Below, piece after piece: positions 1 through 8,603 of a stretch of 64,000 bases of DNA (position 1 is the first letter of the stretch; each line of letters begins with the position of its first letter). The position numbers were made by a program, and so were the translations under genes. Location: contig CATVXH010000001.1 in the NCBI GenBank assembly GCA_958347955.1, positions 62,001 to 126,000 of the forward strand, read 5' to 3'. Source of the stretch: an uncultured Sutterella sp. (GTDB taxonomy: Bacteria; Pseudomonadota; Gammaproteobacteria; Burkholderiales; Burkholderiaceae_F). The notes under the pieces are model-generated. The model had not been told where the DNA came from, did not search any database, and was given only the letters and a program-made list of their open reading frames with translations.

Positions 1-1072
1 AGAAGAGACGACGCTCCATCAGAGAGTTCGGAGGGTTGACACCGAAACCGGCTTTGAAGTCGGAGTCGTTGTAACGAACAAGAAGCGGGGAGTCGACAAA
101 GCCGATATTTTGTAAATCATAGGCAAAAGATGCCGCCGCATTTTGCTCCGCGCTTCCCGGATTGATCATGCTGGTTCCCCAGACACGAGTGGTGCGAGGC
201 AAACGAGGTTTGACAAGAGCGGCTGTACGGGCGTCCATTGCCAAAAATGCTGCTTGATAGGGAGCTTCTTCAAATTCAAGTCGAGCTCTGTACTGAGCCA
301 TTAAGCGCTCGTTGCGGAGTTTGATTCGCTGATAGGCATACGCATCTTCGTAGGGATCCGGTAATTCTTCCAGTTCAGGTTTGGGAATTGCGCTGTCGTC
401 AATGGTGTAGAACTTCGGCTGAGCCATCAGCTCTTCGGTGAGCGTTTGGCGTGTAAAAGGAATATTGGCAGCAAGAAGTTCACGCGCAAAAGTGTCGGCA
501 ATGCGATGCTCCAAAGACGAATCGGCTTCAAAGATGGCCACATTGGGCATTGTTCCATCTTCGCGCGGTGTCAGACTTTTGAGTGCGATAGCCACAATTT
601 GTTTAGCTTCCTCTTCCTGAGACAGAGAGAAGTTCATCAAAAGCTCGGGGGAGGCAACGCCATCATAAGGTAAATTAAGCGACACAACGGGCAAGGGCAA
701 GAACGATAAAGACGAGACCTCATTGACGTCGTCCCTGCTGATCGGGCCAATTGCCACGGATGCGCCCATTAAAGCGGCGTCTTGAAGATGTGAGAGCGCA
801 TTTTGTCCGTTTTTCCTCGGCAGCAAAATGATTTCGTAAGGAGTCATCTGCTGAGAATTTTCCGCGCGAATGCCGTTGACGATGGAATTGGCAAAAACCG
901 TTAACGGACTGTCAGTACGGGGCATCAGAACAGCAACTTTGATTTTATTTTCTTCAGGAACAACAGCGGTATCGGAAACCGCAAAGGAAACTGCTTGCTG
1001 AGCAGAACTTAGTGAACCAAAGCTCGCTAAAATAGCCACACAAAGAATACGAACAAATGAACGAGTACTCAC
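1..1072 (-). CDS. Penicillin-binding protein activator, LpoA/LppC-like (partial, runs off left edge)
   Basis: About 357 codons of an open frame that continues past the left edge. The protein starts with GTG at 1072 and a signal peptide (basic start, hydrophobic core, likely cut after SLSSA). It then shows a periplasmic-binding-protein fold typical of the LppC/YraM C-terminal domain: the sequence KVAVLMPRTDSPL near residue 45, later AIGPISRDD and VVSLNLPYD. In the family this domain (LpoA in E. coli) stimulates peptidoglycan synthase PBP1A from the outer membrane. There is no lipobox cysteine here, so this copy looks soluble periplasmic rather than a lipoprotein. It diverges from rsmI with start codons one base apart, an arrangement found widely in proteobacteria. 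Family call fairly sure, exact partner inferred. Confidence 0.75.
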   Translation of the reverse strand, partial: MSTRSFVRILCVAILASFGSLSSAQQAVSFAVSDTAVVPEENKIKVAVLMPRTDSPLTVFANSIVNGIRAENSQQMTPYEIILLPRKNGQNALSHLQDAALMGASVAIGPISRDDVNEVSSLSFLPLPVVSLNLPYDGVASPELLMNFSLSQEEEAKQIVAIALKSLTPREDGTMPNVAIFEADSSLEHRIADTFARELLAANIPFTRQTLTEELMAQPKFYTIDDSAIPKPELEELPDPYEDAYAYQRIKLRNERLMAQYRARLEFEEAPYQAAFLAMDARTAALVKPRLPRTTRVWGTSMINPGSAEQNAAASFAYDLQNIGFVDSPLLVRYNDSDFKAGFGVNPPNSLMERRLF

Positions 1073-1073
1073 G

Positions 1074-1982
1074 ATGCAATCCACATCCAATCAATGGTCA
1101 GAACAATTGCTAATGCAGTTGGCCGGTCTCGATACCCAAACTTTTCCGAATTCCACCCTCTACATTGTGGGTTTGCCGATCGGAAACGCCGCCGATATCA
1201 CACTCAGGGCCTTATGGGTTTTAGCCGGTGCGGATGTGATAGCCGCGGAAGATACGCGCGAGACCAAAAAACTTTTAGAGCGTTTTTCCATTTCTGTGCC
1301 GACGGTAAATGTTCGCGAACACAATGAAATTGCTCAGTCCAATATGATAATTGAACGCCTGAAAAAGGGCGAAAAAGTAGCGATGGTGACCGACGCCGGG
1401 ACGCCTGCCGTCTCGGACCCCGGAGCCAGACTTGTTCGCGAGGTACTTAAGGCCGGATTCCGTGTCGTACCGATCCCGGGTGCCAGTGCCGTGGTGACCG
1501 CATTGTCAGCGGCAGGGCTCGAGCCGGCGGGATTTCACTTTGTCGGTTTTTTACCGCCGCAACCCAAAGCAAGGCATGAAGCGCTTCGCACCTTATTGGG
1601 ACAAAAAGAAAGTTTTGTTTTGTACGAAGCGCCGCACCGTATCAAAGACGTTTTAATGGATTTGGCTCAGCTGGCTCAACCTGAAAGACGCGTGGTTGTG
1701 GCCCGAGAGTTGACCAAAAAGTTTGAAACATTTTCTGTTTTGTCTGCCGCAGAACTCTCAGATTGGACTCAGGCGCATGAGCCCAGAGGGGAGTATGTGA
1801 TTTTGGTTGATGTTGCTGCGCAAACAGATAGGTTTGACTTGAGTGAAAAAGATAAACAGTGGCTCAGGGCGCTGGCGGGTACGATGCCAGCTTCTAAAGC
1901 CGCTGCGGCCGCAGCAAAGATTATCGGCTGCAGCCGCGATGAAGTGTATCGTTGGCTATTGTCTGAAAAAAGCTCAGGCTAA
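1074..1982 (+). CDS. rsmI: 16S rRNA (cytidine1402-2'-O)-methyltransferase
   Basis: 302 residues, normal for RsmI. It transfers a methyl group from SAM to the ribose of C1402 in the decoding centre of 16S rRNA. The tetrapyrrole-methylase fold motifs are visible: LYIVGLPIGNAADITLRAL near residue 30, AAEDTRETKKLL, MVTDAGTPAVSDPG and VPIPGASA. The start at 1074 is one base from the divergent start of the LpoA-like gene; an internal ATG at 1113 would give a more usual N-terminus and leave a 40 bp gap, so the start is uncertain. The stop overlaps the ttcA stop on the other strand. Confidence 0.93.
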   Translation: MQSTSNQWSEQLLMQLAGLDTQTFPNSTLYIVGLPIGNAADITLRALWVLAGADVIAAEDTRETKKLLERFSISVPTVNVREHNEIAQSNMIIERLKKGEKVAMVTDAGTPAVSDPGARLVREVLKAGFRVVPIPGASAVVTALSAAGLEPAGFHFVGFLPPQPKARHEALRTLLGQKESFVLYEAPHRIKDVLMDLAQLAQPERRVVVARELTKKFETFSVLSAAELSDWTQAHEPRGEYVILVDVAAQTDRFDLSEKDKQWLRALAGTMPASKAAAAAAKIIGCSRDEVYRWLLSEKSSG

Positions 1983-2875
1983 TCATCGTCAGAGTCTTTT
2001 CTCAACGCATCAGGAATCAGTGCCTTGAAATCGTAGAGGGATTTGTCCATCAGGTGCGAGGGCGCAACCCGCGTCATGCTCATTAAGATGTTGTAGATGC
2101 GGCTGTCGTACATTTGATCCCATTGCCGCATCAGGGCTTTGATTTCTGCCCGTTTTTTATTTTCAATTTTTCTGCAGATTTCTTTGGAAATAATGGGATA
2201 GTCCCTGTATTTGATCCAACGCTCAATCTCGTACTCTCGTACGTAAGCCAGAGGTCGTATGATGACGTTTTGTCCGTCATCGCTTCTGAGAATAGGCGGC
2301 ATGCCTTTAAGTCTGCCGCCATAGAACATGTTCAAAAGCAAAGTGCTCACGATGTCATCCATATGGTGGCCGAGGGCAATCTTCGTTACGCCCAATTCCT
2401 TGGCAACCCGATAAATAATTCCCCTGCGAAGACGTGAGCAGACAGAGCAGACATTGCGTCCTTCCGGAATCACACGCTGAACAATCGACCAGGTGTCTTG
2501 ATCTTCAATGTGGTAAGGCACGCCGATTTTTTTTAGATAATTCGGGATCACATCTTTGGGGAAATTAGGCAGGTGCTGATCCACGTTGACAGCAATTAGT
2601 TCAAAAGGAACGGGAGCCCTTTTTTGAAGTTTCATCAGCACATCGAGCAGCACATAGCTGTCTTTGCCCCCGGACATACAGACCATTACCTTGTCGCCTC
2701 CCTCAATCATGCCGAATTCGGCAATGGCTTTACCCGCCAGACGCATGATCCGTTTTTCGTTCTTTTTTTCAGCGACGGATTTTTTGGGTTTTTTGTTCTC
2801 CGAAACGCTCTCTTGGATATCGTCTTCTATGAGAATTTCTCGATCTTCAATGATGGGGATGATTTTTTCAGTCAT
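1979..2875 (-). CDS. ttcA: tRNA 2-thiocytidine(32) biosynthesis protein
   Basis: 298 residues from ATG 2875. TtcA uses ATP, cysteine-derived sulfur and a [4Fe-4S] cluster to make 2-thiocytidine at tRNA position 32. The PP-loop SGGKDS lies at residues 68-73, and the cluster cysteines are C143 and C146 (CSVC) plus a later cysteine in SKEICRK. The frame is open upstream to 3001, but that would read deep into folB; the ATG at 2875 gives the usual family length with a charged N-terminal tail. It overlaps the folB stop by 8 bp, so the two are probably translationally coupled within slt-cca-folB-ttcA. Confidence 0.95.
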   Translation of the reverse strand: MTEKIIPIIEDREILIEDDIQESVSENKKPKKSVAEKKNEKRIMRLAGKAIAEFGMIEGGDKVMVCMSGGKDSYVLLDVLMKLQKRAPVPFELIAVNVDQHLPNFPKDVIPNYLKKIGVPYHIEDQDTWSIVQRVIPEGRNVCSVCSRLRRGIIYRVAKELGVTKIALGHHMDDIVSTLLLNMFYGGRLKGMPPILRSDDGQNVIIRPLAYVREYEIERWIKYRDYPIISKEICRKIENKKRAEIKALMRQWDQMYDSRIYNILMSMTRVAPSHLMDKSLYDFKALIPDALRKDSDDD

Positions 2876-3251
2876 GGCGAGCTCTAAAAATTTCGACTGA
2901 GGCGCTTTTAACATCAGGGTAAGCTTTGGTCTTTTCACTGCGAACCACAACGGCCTGAACCTGCGGATTGTTGAGAAGTTGCAGAGCAAGGCTATCGACA
3001 AGCGTTTCCTGCAGGCAGATATGTCCCTGTTCCAGCACCTTATCGATTGCTTCGATCACTTCGTCATAGTTGTAGGCATTTTCCAGCTGATCGCCCTCAT
3101 CGGCAGTGCGGACAAAAAGCTCTACATTGATGACAACGGGTTGCGGGGCCTGCTTCTCATGATCGTAGGCTCCGATCATCATATTGCGTTCAACGTCTTT
3201 AATGACGATGTGTCGGCAATTTTTCAGTTGCGGATCACAATACCAGGGCAT
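2868..3251 (-). CDS. folB: Dihydroneopterin aldolase-family protein
   Basis: 127 residues from ATG 3251, one base after the cca stop; an upstream in-frame start at 3269 would overlap cca. FolB cleaves dihydroneopterin to 6-hydroxymethyl-dihydropterin and glycolaldehyde in folate synthesis. Visible family features are IGAYDHEKQAPQPVVINVEL near the start, the NYDEVIEAI segment, QETLVDSLA and the final VRSEKTKAYPDVKSASVEIF, which carries the conserved lysine and tyrosine region. The sequence resembles the divergent betaproteobacterial FolB paralogue found next to ttcA. Confidence 0.88.
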   Translation of the reverse strand: MPWYCDPQLKNCRHIVIKDVERNMMIGAYDHEKQAPQPVVINVELFVRTADEGDQLENAYNYDEVIEAIDKVLEQGHICLQETLVDSLALQLLNNPQVQAVVVRSEKTKAYPDVKSASVEIFRARHD

Positions 3252-3252
3252 A

Positions 3253-4329
3253 TCAAAATAATTCCTCAATGGCTTTCAGTCGTGCTTGGTGCAAAGCCTG
3301 ACCGATTGCAGATTTGTCAGGACAGGAGGCGGCGATTTTAGCGGAATTTACCGATTTAACGCACTCATTGGCTTTGAGCCATAGCGTAATATCGATTCGG
3401 TAGATTGCGCGCGCAACGTTTAAGACGCTTCTGAATCTGTTCGGTCTTCTGATCGCATCGCACACTTCAATCAGGGACAATAAACTTTGGGCATCAGAAT
3501 TGGCAAAGCAGTCTTTGACTCTATTCCACAGAAAAACAATGTCGGCGATTTCGGCAGGAGGTTTCAATGTAGAGAGAAAGTCTCTGATTCGCTCGGAATC
3601 ATTTTCACTGTGAGTGAGCAGTGCAAATTTTTCGCATTCCGCCAGATCATGATTTTCGTCTAATACCGAGAGAACAGAGGAATTAATAGAGAAATTTTTA
3701 AAAAATCTCTGCCACAGTCCACAGCTTTGCAAAACAGTGATAAATCGAGAGGGAGTTTTTTCCCTGAAAGTTTTTCGCATCTCCAGAAAAACACGTTCCG
3801 CGACAAGGCTATCGGCCTCACCGTTTTGAACCATAGTTTTAAGCAGCTCGAACGTTTTTGGGGCAATGGTGAATTCAGGTAATTTGGCACTGAACCGCGC
3901 AATGCGCAAAATACGAACAGGATCTTCTTTAAAGGCTTCAGAAACGTGTCTGAGAATTTTTCCTCGGATATCGTTGAGACCATTGTTGGGATCAATCAAT
4001 ATGTCGCCGTCAAGAGCCATGGCGTTGATGGTCAAATCCCGACGCTTGAGATCCTCTTCAAGAGTAATGTCTTTGCCGGCTTGGAAAACAAAGCCGTGAT
4101 AACCCGGCGCAATTTTCCGCTCGGTTCGTGCCAATGCGTATTCTTCGTGCGTCTTCGGGTGTAAAAAAACAGGAAAATCCTTTCCGACGGGCTTGTAGCC
4201 CTTACTGATCATCTCCTCGGGGGTGCTGCCGACCACAACCCAATCACGGTCGCCCTCATTTGCCGGGTAACCGAGCTCACGTGTTAAATACAAATCACGG
4301 ACATAGCCGCCTACGAGATAAACATGCAT
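3253..4329 (-). CDS. cca: CCA tRNA nucleotidyltransferase
   Basis: 358 residues. It adds or repairs the 3' CCA end of tRNAs using CTP and ATP without a template. The class II nucleotidyltransferase head is clear: YLVGGYVRD at residues 4-12, the metal-binding DRDWVVVG, then RRDLTINAMA and the helical RFSAKLPEF region. E. coli Cca has about 412 residues because of a C-terminal HD phosphohydrolase domain; here the tail is shorter and no HD motif is seen, so the phosphatase activities are probably absent. It lies 2 bp downstream of slt and is likely cotranscribed with it. The tRNA-Gln gene in this window already encodes CCA, so repair is a likely main role. Confidence 0.93.
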   Translation of the reverse strand: MHVYLVGGYVRDLYLTRELGYPANEGDRDWVVVGSTPEEMISKGYKPVGKDFPVFLHPKTHEEYALARTERKIAPGYHGFVFQAGKDITLEEDLKRRDLTINAMALDGDILIDPNNGLNDIRGKILRHVSEAFKEDPVRILRIARFSAKLPEFTIAPKTFELLKTMVQNGEADSLVAERVFLEMRKTFREKTPSRFITVLQSCGLWQRFFKNFSINSSVLSVLDENHDLAECEKFALLTHSENDSERIRDFLSTLKPPAEIADIVFLWNRVKDCFANSDAQSLLSLIEVCDAIRRPNRFRSVLNVARAIYRIDITLWLKANECVKSVNSAKIAASCPDKSAIGQALHQARLKAIEELF

Positions 4330-4331
4330 CG

Positions 4332-6461
4332 TTAAATTTTTTCTTCAGTACTGGTTTGTGCTTCTGGGTCAATATTTCCGAGCCAGTTGCGGAACGAAGG
4401 AATGGTCTTTCCTTCGCTGTGCGCATATTCGACAGTGTTGGCCATTACATTTTGCACGTAATTACGCGTTTCCGTGAAAGGAATGGTTTCCACGAAAATA
4501 GCCCCCTCAGTTAATTGAGGCAATGCCTGCTGCCAGCGGCTAGCACGGTTCGGTCCGGCGTTATAACCCGCGGTCGCTAAAATCATGTTGTTATCCAGGC
4601 GATTGAGCAGCGATCTCAGATAAGTTGTACCGAAGTAAATATTGGTATTGATTTCATAGATACTTTCGGGTTTGAAATCTTCAATCTCCAATTCCTTGGC
4701 AATCCATTTGGCGGTAGCGGGCATGATCTGCATCAGACCGTTGGCGCCGACATGAGATTGTGCCGCAGCAATAAAGCGGGATTCCTGTCGGATTAGACCG
4801 TACACCCAGCTGCTGTCAATGTCCGCCTTTTGAGAAAACTTTTCTATTTGATCCTTAAAGGGGAGCGGATAAAGCAATTCATGCTCAACAGGGTAATGCT
4901 CTGCAACATTGATGGCAGTGTTAATGGCTCTGTGCAGCAGCAAGTGTTTTTCACCCCACTGAGAAGCGGCAAGCAGTCGGGCGGGATTCATGGTTCTTGT
5001 TGCCCATTGCCATTCAAGGTTACCCTCATAGAACATTCCCGCCTCATAAAAGGCTTTGGCTCGCAACAAACCGGGGTTTTCTCCCATGGATTTGACGGTA
5101 TCAGGACCGGCTTCAACCGTTTCATTGCCCGAGTAGTAAAAGGATTTGCCAAGCGCTTCGGCCGCGAGCTTACCGTAGAAGGTCCTCACGGTTGTGATAC
5201 GTTGCCAGGACTTGCGGGCGGCTTCCGTTTGTCCGCTTTCGTACAATGCTCGCCCTTGCCAGTATCTCCATACATCCTTACTGGCTAAGGAAGCAGGCAT
5301 AGAGGCAATGTAATGAGAGAGAGTCTTCCAATTTTTTTCTCTTAGTGCGGCTCTGGCACGCCACTCCAGACAATCCGTGGTCAATGCACTGTAAGGTCCC
5401 GTGCAAACAGCAGCTCCTCCCTTTGAATACCATTTAAGCGCATCGGGTTTGTGACCGATGGCTGCAATGTATCCCATCCGTCCCCAAAGCGCTGCTTTTT
5501 CCTGTTTGTTTAATCGTCCCTGCAGAGATTCGGCTACTCGAATTGCCCAGTCAAAGTTCACAGAGGTAAGTCGATAAGCGGCGATAAGACGAACATGTTT
5601 ATTTTGTTTTGAAAGCTTATTGCGATGCGTTCGGTACCATCTGGAGGGATTGTTGTAGGCCAGTTTGGATGCAGAGGCCGGCAAGCGCTTTTTCTTTACA
5701 AGTGTGTTAAGCACATGGCGTCCTTCAGCAATTCTTCCCTGTTGGATCAGAACCACCAAGCGCGTAAAGGCTGTCGAAGGAACTTTTTCGATAAGTTTAT
5801 CCGATACCTTTCTGCAAACCCCGTTGCTTTTGTATCGTTGAGCGTTGATCACGTCCAGAATGTCGGTTGCCTGCGATTTTGTGATCGTTTTTTGATTGTT
5901 TAAACGATGCAGAAGATTCCAGCAAACAATGCTGGGATCCGAGCGATTCCATTGAAGTGAGGAACGAGCGGCAGTGAATTGCTTCCACTGCTTGTTTTCC
6001 TCCCAAATAGGCGCCATGATTAAAAGTCTGTCACCTTTGAGTCGTTCGGCGACAAACTCATTTTTGTGCTCGGCAATAAATGTCTGAATATCTTTTTGCA
6101 GGGTTTTGTTTTCAGGATCTTTTTTGAGTTGAGCGGTTAAAGACCATGCTTTCACATAGTTTTTGAGGGGATAGCTCTCATCGAAATATTGATCCGGATT
6201 CTCAAAAAGGTGAAGTTTCTGTTTTTCAAAAGCTTCCCGAAAGAATTGAAGCTTTTCTTCGTTATCGCTTTTGTCTAAAAAGGAAATTACCGCCGTATTG
6301 GTTTGGGGCTGATCGGTTTTCAGCAGTTTATCGATATCGACCGAGTTTGAAGCAAAGGAGGACAAACTCGTCAAAGACAAAAGGACAGCTCCCAATGTCA
6401 TGACTGAAAGCTTAAGTGCTAACGGGAATGATGAAGAAATTGATTTACACTGCATGAGCAT
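4332..6461 (-). CDS. slt: Soluble lytic murein transglycosylase
   Basis: 709 residues. It cleaves the MurNAc-GlcNAc bond of peptidoglycan with formation of a 1,6-anhydro ring. An N-terminal signal peptide (hydrophobic stretch about 15-37, ending FASN) sends it to the periplasm. A long superhelical domain rich in W and A follows to about residue 530, then the SLT domain: the catalytic glutamate is E560 in GLIRQESRF, followed by GANGLMQIMPATA and TAGYNAGPNRA. Length and order fit Slt70 family enzymes. It diverges from the folate cyclo-ligase gene with a gap of only 29 bp. Confidence 0.93.
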   Translation of the reverse strand: MLMQCKSISSSFPLALKLSVMTLGAVLLSLTSLSSFASNSVDIDKLLKTDQPQTNTAVISFLDKSDNEEKLQFFREAFEKQKLHLFENPDQYFDESYPLKNYVKAWSLTAQLKKDPENKTLQKDIQTFIAEHKNEFVAERLKGDRLLIMAPIWEENKQWKQFTAARSSLQWNRSDPSIVCWNLLHRLNNQKTITKSQATDILDVINAQRYKSNGVCRKVSDKLIEKVPSTAFTRLVVLIQQGRIAEGRHVLNTLVKKKRLPASASKLAYNNPSRWYRTHRNKLSKQNKHVRLIAAYRLTSVNFDWAIRVAESLQGRLNKQEKAALWGRMGYIAAIGHKPDALKWYSKGGAAVCTGPYSALTTDCLEWRARAALREKNWKTLSHYIASMPASLASKDVWRYWQGRALYESGQTEAARKSWQRITTVRTFYGKLAAEALGKSFYYSGNETVEAGPDTVKSMGENPGLLRAKAFYEAGMFYEGNLEWQWATRTMNPARLLAASQWGEKHLLLHRAINTAINVAEHYPVEHELLYPLPFKDQIEKFSQKADIDSSWVYGLIRQESRFIAAAQSHVGANGLMQIMPATAKWIAKELEIEDFKPESIYEINTNIYFGTTYLRSLLNRLDNNMILATAGYNAGPNRASRWQQALPQLTEGAIFVETIPFTETRNYVQNVMANTVEYAHSEGKTIPSFRNWLGNIDPEAQTSTEEKI

Positions 6462-6490
6462 ACTTTAACTAAAAATAGCGGTCCTGAGTC

Positions 6491-7066
6491 ATGTGTGAAA
6501 AATCTTTTTTCAGAAAAAAGTTTTTGCAGATAAGAAGAGCACGTTCGTGGGAAGATTCTGCCCGGTGTATCGGCACGCACGTAGAACAGTATTTTCGTCA
6601 GAATCCCGTTGAGATTGTCGGTTTTTATTATCCGATACGAAACGAAATCGATTTGCGGCCGGTTTTAATTGAGCTCAAAAAAGAAGGGACGATTAAAACA
6701 CTGGCTTTGCCTCGGATCAGTGACGGCTGGATGAGGTTTATTCAGTGGGATGAAGGAGATTTCCTTGAAAAAGATGAAAGCGGTGTACCGTCGCCGATCT
6801 CTTCATCATATGTTTCACCTCAGTGCTTATTGGTACCCTGTTTGGGAATCGACAGAGAGGGTTATCGTTTGGGGTACGGCGCCGGATGGTATGACAGGTT
6901 TTTGGCAGATGCCGCCATTGAGACAATCGGTGTCTTATCTGAAGAATTTTTGCTTCAGAGTCTGCCTCATGAGGCGCACGATCGACCGTTATCGGGTTAC
7001 GTTAATGAAAACGGCCTCACGTTTGTGAAGCCGTTACCATCGGGAAACCCAAGAAAAAATCAATAA
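6491..7066 (+). CDS. 5-formyltetrahydrofolate cyclo-ligase
   Basis: 191 residues. The enzyme (also called MTHFS, YgfA) converts 5-formyl-THF to 5,10-methenyl-THF with ATP, returning stored folate to the one-carbon pool. The hallmark GYRLGYGAGWYDRFLA, which binds the nucleotide, is at about residues 125-140, and FYYPIRNEIDLRP near residue 45 fits the substrate side. It ends tail-to-tail with ahcY, overlapping its stop by 7 bp. The position among folB, ahcY and metK fits one-carbon metabolism, though it is transcribed alone. Confidence 0.9.
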   Translation: MCEKSFFRKKFLQIRRARSWEDSARCIGTHVEQYFRQNPVEIVGFYYPIRNEIDLRPVLIELKKEGTIKTLALPRISDGWMRFIQWDEGDFLEKDESGVPSPISSSYVSPQCLLVPCLGIDREGYRLGYGAGWYDRFLADAAIETIGVLSEEFLLQSLPHEAHDRPLSGYVNENGLTFVKPLPSGNPRKNQ

Positions 7067-8454
7067 CGGTAGGCGTCGCTCTTATAAGGACCTTCCTTAG
7101 GCACACCGATATAGGCGGCTTGTTCATCGGTCAGTTCAGAGAGTTGAGCGTTAAAGTTCTTAAGCTGCAAGCGGGCGACCTTTTCGTCAAGAATCTTCGG
7201 CAACACATAAACACCCACGGGGTATTTGTCGGTGTTGGTAAAAAGCTCGATCTGAGCCAGCGTTTGGTTGGCAAAGGAGCTCGACATCACGTAGCTCGGG
7301 TGACCCGTGGCACAGCCCAGGTTCACTAAGCGGCCTTCTGCAAGCAAAATAATCTTATTGCCGGAGGGCAGAATGATGTGATCGACTTGGGGTTTAATGT
7401 TTTCCCATTGGTACTTGCGCATGCTTGCCACATCGATTTCGCTGTCAAAGTGACCGATGTTGCAAACAATGGCTTCGTTTTTCATGCGAATCATGTGGTC
7501 ATGGGTGATCACATTGATATTACCGGTGGCGGTGACGAAAATATCCGCCTTATCTGCCGCCCAATCCATTGTGACCACACGGTAGCCTTCCATGGCCGCC
7601 TGAAGCGCACAAATCGGATCCACTTCAACCACCCAAACCTGCGCGGCCAAAGCTCGCAGGGCTTGAGCACAGCCTTTGCCGACATCACCGTAACCGACAA
7701 CCACAGCAACTTTGCCTGCGATCATGACATCGGTGGCACGCTTGATGCCGTCAACCAAGGACTCACGGCAACCGTAGAGGTTGTCAAATTTGGACTTCGT
7801 GACAGAGTCGTTAACGTTCATGGCAGGGAAGCGAAGCGTGCCTTTGGCTGCCATTTGATAGAGACGATGAACACCGGTGGTGGTTTCTTCGCTCACACCC
7901 TTGATGTGAACGATACGCTTGGAGTACCAATGCGGATCTTCCTTGAGGTGGCGGTCAATGGCGGCAAAAAGCGCTTTTTCTTCATCACTTTTCGGCGTTT
8001 CAATCACGCTGTGATCTTCCTCAGCTTGAGCACCTAAATGCAACAGCAGCGTGGCATCGCCCCCGTCGTCCAAAATCATGTTGGAATAACCGCCGTCATC
8101 CCACTGCATGATCTTGTGGGTGTACTCCCAGTAATCGTCTACGGTTTCACCCTTGACGGCAAAAACGGGGATGCCTTCGGCAGCAATGGCGGCAGCGGCG
8201 TGATCCTGCGTAGAGAAAATGTTGCAACTTGCCCAGCGCACTTCTGCGCCAAGCGCAACCAACGTTTCAATCAAAACGGCCGTTTGAATAGTCATATGCA
8301 AAGAGCCGGAAATACGAGCTCCCTTTAACGGTTGGGCGGCAGCATATTCTTCACGAATAGCCATCAAACCGGGCATCTCCGTTTCAGCGATTTTGATTTC
8401 TTTTCTTCCCCAATCGGCCAAGCCGATATCGGCGATGATGTAAGGCGTACTCAT
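7060..8454 (-). CDS. ahcY: Adenosylhomocysteinase (SAH hydrolase)
   Basis: 464 residues from ATG 8454, which has a GGAGA ribosome-binding site 11 bases ahead; the frame is open further upstream to 8574 but that part is the riboswitch. The enzyme splits SAH into adenosine and homocysteine with a bound NAD, removing the product inhibitor of methyltransferases. Family signatures are DIGLADWGRKEI at the start, MSGSLHMT-type ISGSLHMTIQTAVLIETL, the NAD-binding VVVGYGDVGKGCAQ and the C-terminal KSDAYRY. Expression is very probably switched on by SAH through the RNA element at 8487-8560. Confidence 0.98.
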   Translation of the reverse strand: MSTPYIIADIGLADWGRKEIKIAETEMPGLMAIREEYAAAQPLKGARISGSLHMTIQTAVLIETLVALGAEVRWASCNIFSTQDHAAAAIAAEGIPVFAVKGETVDDYWEYTHKIMQWDDGGYSNMILDDGGDATLLLHLGAQAEEDHSVIETPKSDEEKALFAAIDRHLKEDPHWYSKRIVHIKGVSEETTTGVHRLYQMAAKGTLRFPAMNVNDSVTKSKFDNLYGCRESLVDGIKRATDVMIAGKVAVVVGYGDVGKGCAQALRALAAQVWVVEVDPICALQAAMEGYRVVTMDWAADKADIFVTATGNINVITHDHMIRMKNEAIVCNIGHFDSEIDVASMRKYQWENIKPQVDHIILPSGNKIILLAEGRLVNLGCATGHPSYVMSSSFANQTLAQIELFTNTDKYPVGVYVLPKILDEKVARLQLKNFNAQLSELTDEQAAYIGVPKEGPYKSDAYRY

Positions 8455-8486
8455 CAAAAAGTCTCCAATTAAAAGAAGTTGTATCA

Positions 8487-8560
8487 GGTGAGCGCCGTTA
8501 GGATTTGTCTCAAGCCTGGGAGCTTTCATGAAAAAGGAAAGTCTCGCAGCGCTCCTTGAG
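8487..8560 (-). ncRNA. S-adenosylhomocysteine (SAH) riboswitch
   Basis: On the minus strand the leader of ahcY carries the two conserved blocks of the SAH riboswitch: AAGGAGCGCTGCGAG (8556 region) and, after CCCAGGCTTGAG, the block AACGGCGCTCACC (8499-8487). P1 pairs CTCAAG (8560-8555) with CTTGAG (8514-8509), and GAGCGC of the first block can pair with GCGCTC of the last to form the known pseudoknot. It ends 32 bases before the ahcY ATG. In the class, SAH binding raises ahcY expression. Recognised from consensus, not from a model search. Confidence 0.93.
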
Positions 8561-8593
8561 AAAAACAGAGGCATACGCCCTTGCGGGCGTATG
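8561..8593 (-). terminator. Hairpin after trpS, likely rho-independent terminator
   Basis: The arms CATACGCCC and GGGCGTATG (8593-8585 and 8580-8572 on the minus strand) pair perfectly over nine bases with a four-base loop GCAA. A short run GTTTTT (8567-8562 area) follows five bases later. It lies 10 bases after the trpS stop and directly before the SAH riboswitch. The gap before the T run is longer than usual, so termination may be partial. Confidence 0.6.
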
Positions 8594-8597
8594 TCAA
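8570..8597 (-). promoter_or_regulatory. Putative ahcY promoter
   Basis: A perfect -35 box TTGACA (8597-8592) is followed after 16 bases by a poor -10 match TATGCC (8575-8570). Transcription would start about 8 bases further on, right at the edge of the riboswitch (8560). The spacer consists almost entirely of a perfect inverted repeat, which makes this either an unusual promoter or a coincidence with the trpS terminator. Confidence 0.45.
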
Positions 8598-8603
8598 AAT
8601 CAG

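Noticed and set aside
438..673. Short plus-strand open frames inside the first 1072 bases
   Set aside because: The minus strand carries a continuous LpoA/LppC-like protein through the whole stretch.
4830..5288. 152-codon open frame antisense to slt
   Set aside because: Lies wholly within slt, which has clear domains; no independent support.
7378..8037. 219-codon open frame on the plus strand within ahcY
   Set aside because: Antisense shadow of a strongly conserved gene; no ribosome-binding site and no recognisable protein.
8487..8574. Longer ahcY protein starting at 8574
   Set aside because: This part is the SAH riboswitch; the ATG at 8454 has the ribosome-binding site and the family N-terminus.
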